Shown piece after piece: positions 33,183 through 40,812 of a stretch of DNA of 64,000 bases. The notes below the pieces were generated by a model, which had not been told where the DNA came from, did no database searches, and saw only the letters and a program-made list of their open reading frames with translations. Origin of the DNA: Taklimakanibacter lacteus. GTDB taxonomy: Bacteria > Pseudomonadota > Alphaproteobacteria > Rhizobiales > Aestuariivirgaceae. A program made the translations under genes and the position numbers. Numbering within the stretch: position 1 is the first letter of the stretch; each line of letters begins with the position of its first letter. The stretch spans positions 1 through 64,000 of the forward strand of contig QOZQ01000005.1 of the NCBI GenBank assembly GCA_003576695.1, in the 5' to 3' direction.

Positions 33183-33536
33183 ATGGAACGCGTACATCCC
33201 AATCATGATCTGATTTCTTCCGAGCAGGTCGAGGGAACCGATGTCTTCGACCGCAAGGGCGACAAGGTGGGCAAGATCGACCATCTGATGATCAACAAGA
33301 AGAGCGGCCATGTGACCTATGCCGTCATGAGCTTCGGCGGCTTCATGGGCCTCGGCCACAATCACTATCCCCTGCCCTGGTCGGCGCTCTCCTATGACAC
33401 CGATATCGAAGGCTACCGCACGGCGGTCAACGAGAAGCAGCTGCGCGATGCGCCGGAATTCACCGACGATGCCTGGCAGGACCGCAACTGGGAAACCCGG
33501 CTGCATGATCACTATGGCGCGCCCTATTACTGGTAG
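33183..33536 (+). CDS. PRC-barrel domain protein (cytosolic)
   Basis: 117 residues from an ATG 5 bases after AGGAGGCTG. ISSEQVEGTDVFDRKGDKVGKIDHLMINKKSG and VMSFGGFMGLGHNHYPLPW are the PRC-barrel strands; the C-terminal third (DDAWQDRNWETRLHDHY) is polar and aromatic. PRC-barrel proteins of this type are recurrent members of the alphaproteobacterial general stress regulon, but their activity is not known. Second gene of the operon started by the EcfG promoter at 32834. Confidence 0.88.
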   Translation: MERVHPNHDLISSEQVEGTDVFDRKGDKVGKIDHLMINKKSGHVTYAVMSFGGFMGLGHNHYPLPWSALSYDTDIEGYRTAVNEKQLRDAPEFTDDAWQDRNWETRLHDHYGAPYYW

Positions 33537-33539
33537 GCC

Positions 33540-34049
33540 ATGGGCAGCGCGGTCGAAGCCAGATTTGCCCAGCTGACCAGCTGGGTGGCGCGCCAGGCGG
33601 GAAGCCCGGTCACATTCGCGGGCGCCTTCCTCGTCATCCTGGCGTGGGCGGCGGCCGGGCCGATTCTCGGCTTCTCCGATATGTGGCAACTCACGGTCAA
33701 CACGGCGACGACCATCATCACCTTCCTCATGGTCTTCATCATCCAGAATTCGCAGAACCGCGATACCGAAGCCCTGCAGATCAAGATCGACGAGCTCATC
33801 CGCACCACGATGGGAGCGCAGAATGCGCTATTGGACCTCGAAAACCTGCCGCAGGGAAGTCTGGACGAGTTCCGCGAACACTATAGCAAGCTCGCCGAAC
33901 ACGCCCGCCAGAAAGGGTTCGATCTCAAATCGATGATCGCCGGCATGGAAGCCGAAGAGGAAACGATCCGGCGCAAGAAGCGGCGGGTTCCGACAAAGTC
34001 CAGCAAGGCGGGCAAACGTCATATGGCGCTGGCCCTCAGAGGAACCTGA
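33540..34049 (+). CDS. Low-affinity iron permease-like small membrane protein
   Basis: 169 residues. Two membrane helices (FAGAFLVILAWAAAGPILGF and TATTIITFLMVFIIQ) are followed by QNSQNRDTEALQIKIDELI, the signature of the PF04120 iron permease family, and a Lys/Arg-rich tail. Despite the name, bacterial members have no demonstrated transport function and are often in stress regulons. It begins three bases after the PRC-barrel gene. The last nine bases of the gene contain the EcfG promoter of the next gene. Confidence 0.85.
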   Translation: MGSAVEARFAQLTSWVARQAGSPVTFAGAFLVILAWAAAGPILGFSDMWQLTVNTATTIITFLMVFIIQNSQNRDTEALQIKIDELIRTTMGAQNALLDLENLPQGSLDEFREHYSKLAEHARQKGFDLKSMIAGMEAEEETIRRKKRRVPTKSSKAGKRHMALALRGT

Positions 34050-34065
34050 CCGGTGAAGAAACGTT
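34041..34065 (+). promoter_or_regulatory. EcfG-type general stress promoter
   Basis: GGAAC (34041-34045), 16 bases, CGTT (34062-34065). It begins inside the end of the iron-permease-like gene and lies 38 bases before the exported PRC-barrel gene. Confidence 0.85.
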
Positions 34066-34103
34066 ACCTTGGCGACGGCATCGATTATGCAAGGAGTTCC
34101 CTC

Positions 34104-34709
34104 ATGAAGAGATTCGCCATCCCAGCAATCTCGCTCGCGGCTCTGATGGCGAGCGGCGTTGCTTTCGCCCAGACAACCCCCGACCAGCAGCCGGCGCAGG
34201 AAATGCAGCAGAAGCAGGACCCCGCCACCCAGGCACCGGTGACGCCGGATCCCTCGCAGACCGGCCAATCGTCGGAACAGCCGAAGGACCAGGACACGGC
34301 GCAACAGCCCACGCCCTCGACCGAGTCTACCATGGCGGTGACGGTCGACGCCACGAAGGCGGTGCTCGCCACAAGTTACATCGGAAGCTCGGTGTTCACT
34401 GCTGCCAACGAGAATGTCGGCGACATCAATGATCTCATCTTCGACGACAAAGGCATGATCCAGGCTGCGATCATCGGCGTCGGCGGATTCCTGGGCATGG
34501 GCGAGAAGGACGTCGCCCTCCCGATCGGCAAGATCACGGTCACCCGCGATGAGACCAACGCCATCAAGCTGACTGTCCAGGCTTCGCGTGAGGAGCTTGA
34601 ACGGGCGCCGGCCTTCGACAGAACGCTGTTCCTCGTCAAGACGCCGGCGCCGGACACGACGACATCGCAGCCGACCACGCCCGGCGGTGGGTCTGCGACA
34701 CAACAGTAG
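34104..34709 (+). CDS. Exported PRC-barrel protein with Gln/Pro-rich spacer
   Basis: 201 residues from the ATG preceded by AAGGAG. A signal peptide (RFAIPAISLAALMASGVAFA) leads into a disordered Gln/Pro/Asp-rich stretch of about 55 residues, then a PRC-barrel domain (YIGSSVFTAANENVGDINDL, VGGFLGMGEKDVALPIGKI) and a Thr/Pro/Gly tail. It is the periplasmic counterpart of the cytosolic PRC-barrel protein two genes upstream. It has its own EcfG promoter and is followed by a strong hairpin. Confidence 0.88.
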   Translation: MKRFAIPAISLAALMASGVAFAQTTPDQQPAQEMQQKQDPATQAPVTPDPSQTGQSSEQPKDQDTAQQPTPSTESTMAVTVDATKAVLATSYIGSSVFTAANENVGDINDLIFDDKGMIQAAIIGVGGFLGMGEKDVALPIGKITVTRDETNAIKLTVQASREELERAPAFDRTLFLVKTPAPDTTTSQPTTPGGGSATQQ

Positions 34710-34725
34710 CCTCTTGTTGAGCCTG

Positions 34726-34752
34726 GGTCCGGATGGTGCATCCATCCGGACC
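34726..34752 (+). terminator. Stem-loop after the exported PRC-barrel gene
   Basis: GGTCCGGATGG and CCATCCGGACC pair over 11 bases around the loop TGCAT, 17 bases after the stop codon. There is no T-run (TCTTGCC follows), so termination would be weak or factor-assisted. Confidence 0.6.
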
Positions 34753-34802
34753 TCTTGCCCGCCGGAGCAAGAGACAAATTCGTTCTTATAGAGTAACGTG
34801 CC

Positions 34803-35846
34803 GTGCTTTCCCGTAACAGACTGCAAGCGTGCATCGTGCGACAGGCGGCAAACGGAAACAAGCGAGGGAAGCAGCGTGGCGCAACAGCGGGCACGAGGCT
34901 CGACGACATATCCGCCGCCGTAAACTTGTCGGGCGCGATGCTCTTCCAGCAGGACAGCGATCTCAGATATGTGTGGGTCAACAACCTGCCGGCCGGCTAC
35001 CAGCTGGCACAGTTCATCGGCCATGCGGACGAGGATATCTTTTCCGCCGAAACCGTAAACATTATCGTGCCGGCAAAGCGCAGGGCGCTGGAAAGCGGCG
35101 AGCCGCAAACAGTCGAGTTCCAGATGCTGGTCGACGGCAAGCCGCGCTGGTTCGAATTGCGCATCGCGCCTTCCGGCAAGGACAGGACGGAAAGAGGCCT
35201 GCTGTGCGCCGCGATCGACATCGGCGAACGCAAGCAGACCGAATATCACATGCGCGTCCTGCTGCTCGAGCTGGCGCATCGCTCGAAGAACCTGCTGGCC
35301 GTCATCCAGGGCATCGCCAATCGCACCGGACAAACCTCCTCCACGATCGATGAGTTCAACCAGCGCTTCTCGGGACGGCTGATGTCGCTGTCGCGGGCGC
35401 ATGACATCCTCACCGACGAGAACTGGCGAGGTGCCGCGATGGGCGAGCTCATCCGCACCCAGGTCCTGCTCTTTGCCGGCAAAGCGGCGGAACGGGTGAA
35501 CTACAAGGGCGATCACGCGTCGCTGCGCCCCTCGGCGGCACAGCATGTGGCGCTGGCCCTCTATGAGCTGACCGCCAATGCGCTCAAATTCGGCGCCCTT
35601 TCGGGCGAGACCGGCCAGGTCGAGATCACCTGGTCGCTTGCCGAAAAATCCGGGGCGAAGCCGCAATTCCAGATCCGCTGGATCGAGACGGGAGGCCCCG
35701 AAGTGGCGCCGCCCAACGCACGACACTTCGGCCGGGTGCTCCTGGAAGAGGTCGTGCCCCTCTCGGTGCAGGGCAAAGCCAAGCTTGCCTTCACGCCGAC
35801 CGGCATCAGCTACACCCTCACCATGCCACAGACCGAGCTGATCTGA
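34803..35846 (+). CDS. Soluble PAS-HWE-type sensor histidine kinase
   Basis: 347 residues without membrane helices. Residues of about 40-148 form a PAS-like sensor (FQQDSDLRYVWVNNLPAGY, FELRIAPSG) with the linker DIGERKQ; the kinase core follows with the phospho-acceptor His near 158 (ELAHRSKNLLAVIQGIANRT) and YELTANALKFGAL as the N box of HWE/HisKA_2 kinases. Kinases of this type phosphorylate PhyR in the general stress response, and phyR, nepR and ecfG are 3-5 kb away. The GTG at 34803 has a weak ribosome-binding site, and the true start may be a little downstream. Confidence 0.85.
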   Translation: MLSRNRLQACIVRQAANGNKRGKQRGATAGTRLDDISAAVNLSGAMLFQQDSDLRYVWVNNLPAGYQLAQFIGHADEDIFSAETVNIIVPAKRRALESGEPQTVEFQMLVDGKPRWFELRIAPSGKDRTERGLLCAAIDIGERKQTEYHMRVLLLELAHRSKNLLAVIQGIANRTGQTSSTIDEFNQRFSGRLMSLSRAHDILTDENWRGAAMGELIRTQVLLFAGKAAERVNYKGDHASLRPSAAQHVALALYELTANALKFGALSGETGQVEITWSLAEKSGAKPQFQIRWIETGGPEVAPPNARHFGRVLLEEVVPLSVQGKAKLAFTPTGISYTLTMPQTELI

Positions 35847-35912
35847 CATTCGCCAATCGCCGGCGCTCATGATCTTCGCCTGCCTGAACGGTGTGGTCTC
35901 CTCGCTGTCGCA

Positions 35913-35937
35913 GGAACCATCGCGCGATCCCACCGTT
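35913..35937 (+). promoter_or_regulatory. EcfG-type general stress promoter
   Basis: GGAAC (35913-35917), 16 bases, CGTT (35934-35937), 57 bases before the CsbD-family gene. Confidence 0.85.
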
Positions 35938-35993
35938 AGTGAGGCAGGAGCGAGCGCTCGCGTCCGCCACATCATCAGCACAAGGAGGAACCC

Positions 35994-36200
35994 ATGAACT
36001 GGGATCGCGTCGAAGGCAATTGGAAGGTCTTCAAAGGCCAGGTGCAGCAGCAGTGGGGCAAGCTCACCAATGACGATCTCGACATCATCGCCGGCAATCG
36101 CGAGGAGCTGATCGGCAGGATCCAGAACAACTATGGCATCGCGCACGACGAGGCCGAGAAGCAGGTTACCCTGTGGGAGAAGGACAAGAAGGTCTTCTGA
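35994..36200 (+). CDS. CsbD-family stress protein
   Basis: 68 residues: MNWDRVEGNWKVFKGQVQQQ, then KLTNDDLDIIAGNREELIGR and a final helix with Glu/Lys. This is the complete CsbD domain. The family is a marker of general stress regulons (sigma B in Bacillus, EcfG in alphaproteobacteria); the function is not known. GGAGGAACCC supplies the ribosome-binding site and an EcfG promoter lies just upstream. Confidence 0.93.
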   Translation: MNWDRVEGNWKVFKGQVQQQWGKLTNDDLDIIAGNREELIGRIQNNYGIAHDEAEKQVTLWEKDKKVF

Positions 36201-36251
36201 CCCGATACCCGCGATGGTCACGCCGTCCCGGAGCCTGCCGGGACGGCGAAC

Positions 36252-37637
36252 TTATGCCGCTGCGGCATCCTGGCTGAAGTCGAGTTCAATCCGTGTTCCA
36301 CGCCGCGGGCCATCGGGCAGGACATGGGTTCGGCTGAGCTTGGCGCGCAAACTCACCGAGAGCGCCTCGGTGATCTGACTTCCAAGACCTGCCTGCGACC
36401 CCGCTTCATCGAAGCCTGCGCCGTCATCTTCGACGATCACGCGCAAAGGCTTCTTGTTCCTGTCCGCCTCCAGCGTCACGCGGATGCTGACGGGGCCGTC
36501 GCCCCTGCCCGCATATTTCACGGCATTGTTGATCGCCTCGGTAATGATGACCCCCACGCTCACCGCGTCATGGCTCGGCGCCACCATCTCCTGCGCCTTG
36601 AGGGTGATCGTCACCTTGTCGTTGTCGCCGAGGGCCGAGCGTAGATCATGAATCAGATTGTCGAGGAAATGGTTCACCTCGACAAGGTCGTTGCTGCCGG
36701 AGAGGCGCACACGCCGCTGCGCCGAGGCGATGGCGTGGACGGAGCCGCGCACCGATTCGATCACCTCGCGCGCCTCCTGGCTCTGGATTCTCGCCCCATG
36801 CATGCCGAGAAGCGACGATACGATCTGCAGGCTGTTGCCGACCCGATGATTGAGATCGGCCAGAAGCGCTTCGGCGCGATCCTTCTCGCGCTGAATATCC
36901 GCCTTCGCCGTCTCGAGCTCGGCGGTGCGCTGGTGAACGCTCATTTCGAGCTGTGCGTTGAATGCCGATAGGACGCGCTCGCTGGCCTTGAGCAGGTTCA
37001 CCCGCCGGCGCAGCAGCAGAAGCGCCCCCACGCACAGGAAGGCCGAGAGCAGGAAGGAGGTGGTCGATCCGACCGCCAGCCACCGGCGGCCGATCTCGCT
37101 ATCGCTGCGGCTTTCGACCAGGCTGGCCATCTCGATATTGGCGACCTGGCGCAAAAGCCCGCCGACCTCGTCGAGCGAGGCTTCGCTGACATCGCGGAAT
37201 TGCTGATTGAAGACGACGTCGAGACCATCCACGCGCCGCGCCTCCACTGCCTCCGTGAAGCGGGATGCGCGCACCGCAATCTGCGCGGCGATGGCCTTCA
37301 TCATATCGGCGTGACGTCCAACCTTGCTGGCGAGCTGCGTGAGATTGGCCAGCTTGCCGCGCAGGCTCTCTTCGGCGCGGCCATGGGCGGCAAGGGCCGC
37401 ATCATCGCCGGTGACCAGGAAATCCTTGGCGGCAAGCTCCTCGCTCTGCACGGCATTCAGAAGCTCGAGGCTCGCTATCCTGATCTCATTGGCTTGGCGC
37501 GCGAGCGAGCTTCGATAGGACGTGTCCCAGGAGAGATAGGTCGAAAGCGCCGCCACGAGGAGCAGCAGGCCGAAGCCGACAAGCAAGGCGGAGCTGCTCA
37601 ACTCCTCGCGCATGCGCCAGAAGCTGCCGCCGGTCAT
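36252..37637 (-). CDS. Membrane-bound CHASE3-type sensor histidine kinase (HisKA_2)
   Basis: 461 residues if the ATG at 37637 is used; the frame is open to 37865, but that part covers the divergent EcfG promoter. TM1 (about 14-34) and TM2 (about 180-205) enclose a periplasmic helical domain with SEELAAKDFLVTGDDAALA, the CHASE3 pattern. The HisKA_2 acceptor His is near 264 (DLNHRVGNSLQIVSSLLGMH), and the ATP site includes EAINNAVKYAG and VEDDGAGFD. Together with the soluble PAS kinase it gives the stress island two inputs, one periplasmic and one cytosolic. Confidence 0.87.
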   Translation of the reverse strand: MTGGSFWRMREELSSSALLVGFGLLLLVAALSTYLSWDTSYRSSLARQANEIRIASLELLNAVQSEELAAKDFLVTGDDAALAAHGRAEESLRGKLANLTQLASKVGRHADMMKAIAAQIAVRASRFTEAVEARRVDGLDVVFNQQFRDVSEASLDEVGGLLRQVANIEMASLVESRSDSEIGRRWLAVGSTTSFLLSAFLCVGALLLLRRRVNLLKASERVLSAFNAQLEMSVHQRTAELETAKADIQREKDRAEALLADLNHRVGNSLQIVSSLLGMHGARIQSQEAREVIESVRGSVHAIASAQRRVRLSGSNDLVEVNHFLDNLIHDLRSALGDNDKVTITLKAQEMVAPSHDAVSVGVIITEAINNAVKYAGRGDGPVSIRVTLEADRNKKPLRVIVEDDGAGFDEAGSQAGLGSQITEALSVSLRAKLSRTHVLPDGPRRGTRIELDFSQDAAAA

Positions 37638-37801
37638 GAGCGTTTTGATTCCGCTGCCAAGGGAAGCCACTTGTCGTACGTCCTCCCGTCTTGCCGAGCT
37701 CCCGGCAAATTCTGCAGACACGTCCGCGGGCGACTTCGCAAGCTCTCCGCGAGCATCCCGTTTCACGGCGATGCTCCAGCTTTGGGCGGGATTTGCCCTG
37801 G

Positions 37802-37826
37802 GGAACCCGGCCTGGATCCCCGCGTT
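37802..37826 (+). promoter_or_regulatory. EcfG-type general stress promoter
   Basis: GGAAC (37802-37806), 16 bases, CGTT (37823-37826), 33 bases before the 86-residue protein gene and upstream of the divergent kinase. Confidence 0.85.
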
Positions 37827-37858
37827 GATATTAAACAATATTTGGAAAGGGTAGAGCA

Positions 37859-38119
37859 ATGACAAAATCTGTCGTCAGCGAAGCGATCGCAGATCCGTCA
37901 CGCATGTTCCCCAGCCCTGCGGCCGTGGCCGAAGCCAAAGATCTGTCCCGCGAAGAGAAGATCAAGATCCTGCAGAACTGGGAGCTCGACGCCAGGCGGC
38001 TGCTCGAATCGGCGGACGAGAACATGACCGACGAAAGAGGGCGCGAACCCAATCAGCTGCCCGAAATCCAGAAGGCGTTGCGCGCGCTCGGCGGGGATGC
38101 GGCGCTCCCGCCCCGATAA
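37859..38119 (+). CDS. Conserved hypothetical protein of the stress island, 86 aa
   Basis: MTKSVVSEAIADPSRMFPSP is followed by AKDLSREEKIKILQNWELDA and a polar, Glu/Arg-rich end. It is soluble and mostly helical, and resembles a small conserved Rhizobiales protein with no assigned domain. The coding start is 33 bases after an EcfG -10 box and the gene ends at a strong terminator, so it is a monocistronic member of the stress regulon. It sits next to ecfG but has no sigma, anti-sigma or receiver motif. Confidence 0.82.
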   Translation: MTKSVVSEAIADPSRMFPSPAAVAEAKDLSREEKIKILQNWELDARRLLESADENMTDERGREPNQLPEIQKALRALGGDAALPPR

Positions 38120-38124
38120 CTCCC

Positions 38125-38152
38125 CAAAAAACCCGCCGGCCGGCGGGTTTTT
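38125..38152. terminator. Bidirectional rho-independent terminator
   Basis: AAAAAA-CCCGCCGG-CCGGCGGG-TTTTTT is a perfect palindrome with A and T runs on both sides, placed between the 86-residue protein gene (+) and ecfG (-). It should stop transcription from both directions. Confidence 0.93.
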
Positions 38153-38175
38153 TCTTCATTTGGCCTCCTCGGAAA

Positions 38176-38742
38176 TCAGTCCTTCCTGCCGCCGCTCTGG
38201 CGTAGCGCCGAAAATGTCGCCTCCGATGTGTGATCAGGACCGATATCGGCAGTGCTCTCGATATTGAGCCTTTTGGCGAGATGGGTGCGCGCCCGGTTGA
38301 CCCGGCTCTTGATGGTGCCGATCGCCACGCCGCAGATCTTCGCCGCATCCTCGTAGGAAAAGCCCGAGGCGCCGACCAGGATGAGCGCTTCCCTCTGATC
38401 GTCGGGAAGCTTCTGCATGGCGGCCTTGAAGTCCGCCATATCGAGATGACCATATTGCTCAGGGTGGGTGGCAAGCGTCGCCGAATAGCGGCCCTCGACA
38501 TCCTCGATCTCGCGCCGCCGCTTGCGGATCTCCGAATAGTAGTGATTGCGCAGGATCGTGAACAGCCAGGCCTGGAGATTGGTGCCTTCCTCGAACTTGT
38601 CGAGATTGGACCACGCTTTGACGATGGCCTCCTGCACCAGATCGTCGGCGACATCGGTGCGCCCGCACAATGACACCGCAAAAGCGCGCAACGAGCGTAT
38701 CGACTTCAGCATTTCCTCGGTGATTTGCGGGTTGAGCTTCAT
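38176..38742 (-). CDS. ecfG: General stress response sigma factor EcfG
   Basis: 188 residues. Region 2: DVADDLVQEAIVKAWSNLDKF and LQAWLFTILRNHYYSEIRKR. Region 4: REALILVGASGFSYEDAAKICGVAIGTIKSRVNRARTHL. The context (nepR overlapping its start, phyR divergent) identifies it as EcfG, the sigma factor that reads GGAAC-N16/17-CGTT promoters. It is held by NepR until phosphorylated PhyR takes NepR away. Its start overlaps the nepR stop by four bases. The tail after region 4 (GPDHTSEATFSALRQSGG) is of ordinary length. Confidence 0.95.
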   Translation of the reverse strand: MKLNPQITEEMLKSIRSLRAFAVSLCGRTDVADDLVQEAIVKAWSNLDKFEEGTNLQAWLFTILRNHYYSEIRKRRREIEDVEGRYSATLATHPEQYGHLDMADFKAAMQKLPDDQREALILVGASGFSYEDAAKICGVAIGTIKSRVNRARTHLAKRLNIESTADIGPDHTSEATFSALRQSGGRKD

Positions 38743-38933
38743 TCCGTGGAACGACCTTCGAGTTTTGCCAATAGATCGAGTATTTCCTTGGGCAACGGCT
38801 CGGCCGCGACCTCGTCATAGACGGCCTTCAGCTTGCGGCCGATATGGACCTGAACCTGGCGATCAAGCACGGGCTTTGTTCCTGTAGTTCTCAAGCGGCC
38901 GTTCCCTGCCGCGTCGGCTTCATCTTTCGACAT
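38739..38933 (-). CDS. nepR: Anti-sigma factor NepR
   Basis: 64 residues. VQVHIGRKLKAVYDEVAAEPLP is the conserved NepR helix that binds both EcfG and the sigma-like domain of PhyR; the flanking ends are polar and disordered as usual. It precedes and overlaps ecfG. On the minus strand upstream of it, GGAAA-N17-AGTT (about 38992-39019) is only a poor match to an EcfG promoter, so autoregulation from here is uncertain. Confidence 0.93.
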   Translation of the reverse strand: MSKDEADAAGNGRLRTTGTKPVLDRQVQVHIGRKLKAVYDEVAAEPLPKEILDLLAKLEGRSTE

Positions 38934-39048
38934 CTGTGAATCCGGCCTGCCTCAGCAGCACCCCTTCCGATTGTAGTCGTCACCACACGCCGACAACTCC
39001 CATCCCCTGACAGGGTTTCCTAAGGGCGGAAATATTTTTACAGGGGCA

Positions 39049-39073
39049 GGAACCGCTCAGGCGGGCAAACGTT
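39049..39073 (+). promoter_or_regulatory. EcfG-type promoter of phyR
   Basis: GGAAC (39049-39053), 16 bases, CGTT (39070-39073), 51 bases before the phyR ATG. It makes phyR part of the regulon it activates, a positive feedback known from other alphaproteobacteria. Confidence 0.88.
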
Positions 39074-39123
39074 GTAAAACGATAGTTGTGCTGAAAAGCG
39101 TGGCAAGAGACACAGGGGTCCGC

Positions 39124-39927
39124 ATGACCATTGCACAAAGAATTTCCCCATATATTCCGTATCTTAGGCGATATGCGCGCGCGCTTACCGGCAGCCAGAA
39201 ATCCGGTGATGCTTATGTGGCAGCAGCAATCGAGTCGCTGCTGGCCGATCCATCATCCTTCGACACGGAATTAAAGCCCAAGGTTGCCCTCTACAAGGTC
39301 TTAACCAAGATCTGGCGGTCGCTGCGGGTCAACCGGCAGAAATCGGAAGGGGTCAGCTTCGACCACTCTATCGACAGCAAGCTCGACATCATCACGCCAC
39401 CGGCGCGCCAGGCCTTCCTGCTTCTCTCGATCGAGGATTTCAGCAACCAGGAAGCTGCCGCCGTCCTCGAAGTGAGCGAGAAAGAGCTCGATACGCTGAT
39501 GGCGCAGGCCGGCCGCGAGATCGCCGAGCAGATCGCCACCACCGTGCTCATCATCGAGGACGAGCCGATCATCGCCATGGATGTCGAGCATATCGTGCGC
39601 TCGCTCGGCCATGATGTGGCGGGCATTGCGCGCACCCACAACGAAGCGGTGAGCCTGGCGCGCCGCGGCGGCATCGGCCTTGTCCTCGCCGATATCCAGC
39701 TTGCCGACGGCAGCTCCGGCATCAATGCGGTGAACGAGATCCTGCAGAATATCGAGTTGCCGGTGATCTTCATCACCGCCTATCCGGAACGCCTCCTGAC
39801 CGGTGAACGGCCGGAGCCGACCTTCCTCATCACCAAGCCCTTCCAGCCGGAAACGGTGAAGGCGGTCATCAGCCAGGCGCTGTTCTTCGAATCGGCCGCC
39901 CACACGGTGACCCGCAAGAGCGCCTGA
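39124..39927 (+). CDS. phyR: General stress response regulator PhyR
   Basis: 267 residues from MTIAQRISPYIPYLRRYARA, the canonical PhyR opening; the GTG frame from 39088 lies too close to the -10 box. Residues 1 to about 125 are the EcfG-like decoy domain (QAFLLLSIEDFSNQEAAAVL), unable to bind promoters. Residues of about 137-255 are the receiver, with IIEDEPIIAMDVEHI, the phosphorylated Asp in VLADIQLADG, and TAYPERLLTGERPEPTFLITKPF. Phosphorylation frees the decoy to bind NepR and release EcfG. The gene is divergent from nepR-ecfG. Confidence 0.95.
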   Translation: MTIAQRISPYIPYLRRYARALTGSQKSGDAYVAAAIESLLADPSSFDTELKPKVALYKVLTKIWRSLRVNRQKSEGVSFDHSIDSKLDIITPPARQAFLLLSIEDFSNQEAAAVLEVSEKELDTLMAQAGREIAEQIATTVLIIEDEPIIAMDVEHIVRSLGHDVAGIARTHNEAVSLARRGGIGLVLADIQLADGSSGINAVNEILQNIELPVIFITAYPERLLTGERPEPTFLITKPFQPETVKAVISQALFFESAAHTVTRKSA

Positions 39928-40021
39928 TCCGCCAGCCCGCCGGCGATCGTTGATTGACTATTCAGCCAGAATGATCTTAGCCTGACACCTGGACGAAATC
40001 TCGGGTCAAGCCAAGGTGCAG

Positions 40022-40810
40022 ATGGCCGATCACGGCGCCAGCGGAGAGCTCTATTCAGGGGAGCTGATCGGCATGCTCGAGTTCGTCTGGGGCGAAGGCT
40101 GGCTGTCGCCGGGCGGCCCGGAAGAAGTCGCCACCGCGATCAAAGGCATCTCCTTCGCCGGCAAGACCGTGCTCGATATCGGCTGCGGCGTCGGTGGCGT
40201 CGACTTCCTGCTGTGCGAAACCCATGGTGCCCGTTATGTCACCGGTATCGATGTCGAGGATACGGTGCTCACCACCGCGCGGCAGCGCGCCGAGGCCAAA
40301 GGACTCTCAGACAGATGCGGCTTCGTCAAAGTATGGCCGGGACCTCTCCCCTTCCCGCCTGAGAGCTTCGACATCGTGTTCAGCAAGGATGCGGTGGTCC
40401 ATATTCCCGACAAGCATTCGCTGATGCGCGATGCCTTCCGCATCCTCAAGCCTGGTGGCTGGTTCGTCGCCTCCGACTGGCTGATCGGCCATGACGGCGA
40501 TCCCTCGCCCGAGATGAAGACCTATATTGCAGCGGAAGGCCTCGATTTCGGCATGGCCTCGCCCAAGCGCTATCGCGCCGCGCTCGAGGAAGCGGGCTTC
40601 CGCAATATCGGCATCGTCAACCGCAATGGCTGGTACCGGGAGACCGCCCGCCAGGAGCTCGCCCGGATGGAGGGGCCGCTCTATGGCCCGGCGGTTCGGC
40701 GCCTCGGCAAGGAATTCGTCGACCACAATATCGACATCTGGCGCAAGATGCTTGTCGTGCTCGACACAGGAGAGCATTGTCCGACCCATCTCAGAGGACA
40801 GAGGCTCTAA
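40022..40810 (+). CDS. SAM-dependent methyltransferase, phosphoethanolamine/glycine-methyltransferase-like
   Basis: 262 residues. VLDIGCGVGGVDFLL is SAM motif I, GIDVEDTVL motif II, SKDAVVHIPDKHSLMRDAFRILKPGGWFVASDW motif IV and beyond. The overall order and the long alpha-helical tail resemble phosphoethanolamine or sarcosine/dimethylglycine N-methyltransferases. The start ATG at 40022 has AAGG at spacing 5; GTG at 40016 is an alternative. It ends two bases before a BetI-like TetR gene and is read in the same direction as an acyl-CoA dehydrogenase-like gene and a polyamine-type importer, suggesting a joint quaternary-amine or polyamine theme. Confidence 0.78.
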   Translation: MADHGASGELYSGELIGMLEFVWGEGWLSPGGPEEVATAIKGISFAGKTVLDIGCGVGGVDFLLCETHGARYVTGIDVEDTVLTTARQRAEAKGLSDRCGFVKVWPGPLPFPPESFDIVFSKDAVVHIPDKHSLMRDAFRILKPGGWFVASDWLIGHDGDPSPEMKTYIAAEGLDFGMASPKRYRAALEEAGFRNIGIVNRNGWYRETARQELARMEGPLYGPAVRRLGKEFVDHNIDIWRKMLVVLDTGEHCPTHLRGQRL

Positions 40811-40812
40811 CG

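Noticed and set aside
33828-36221. 797-codon open frame antisense to the stress island
   Set aside because: It crosses several well-supported genes and promoters; composition is that of a third-position GC shadow.
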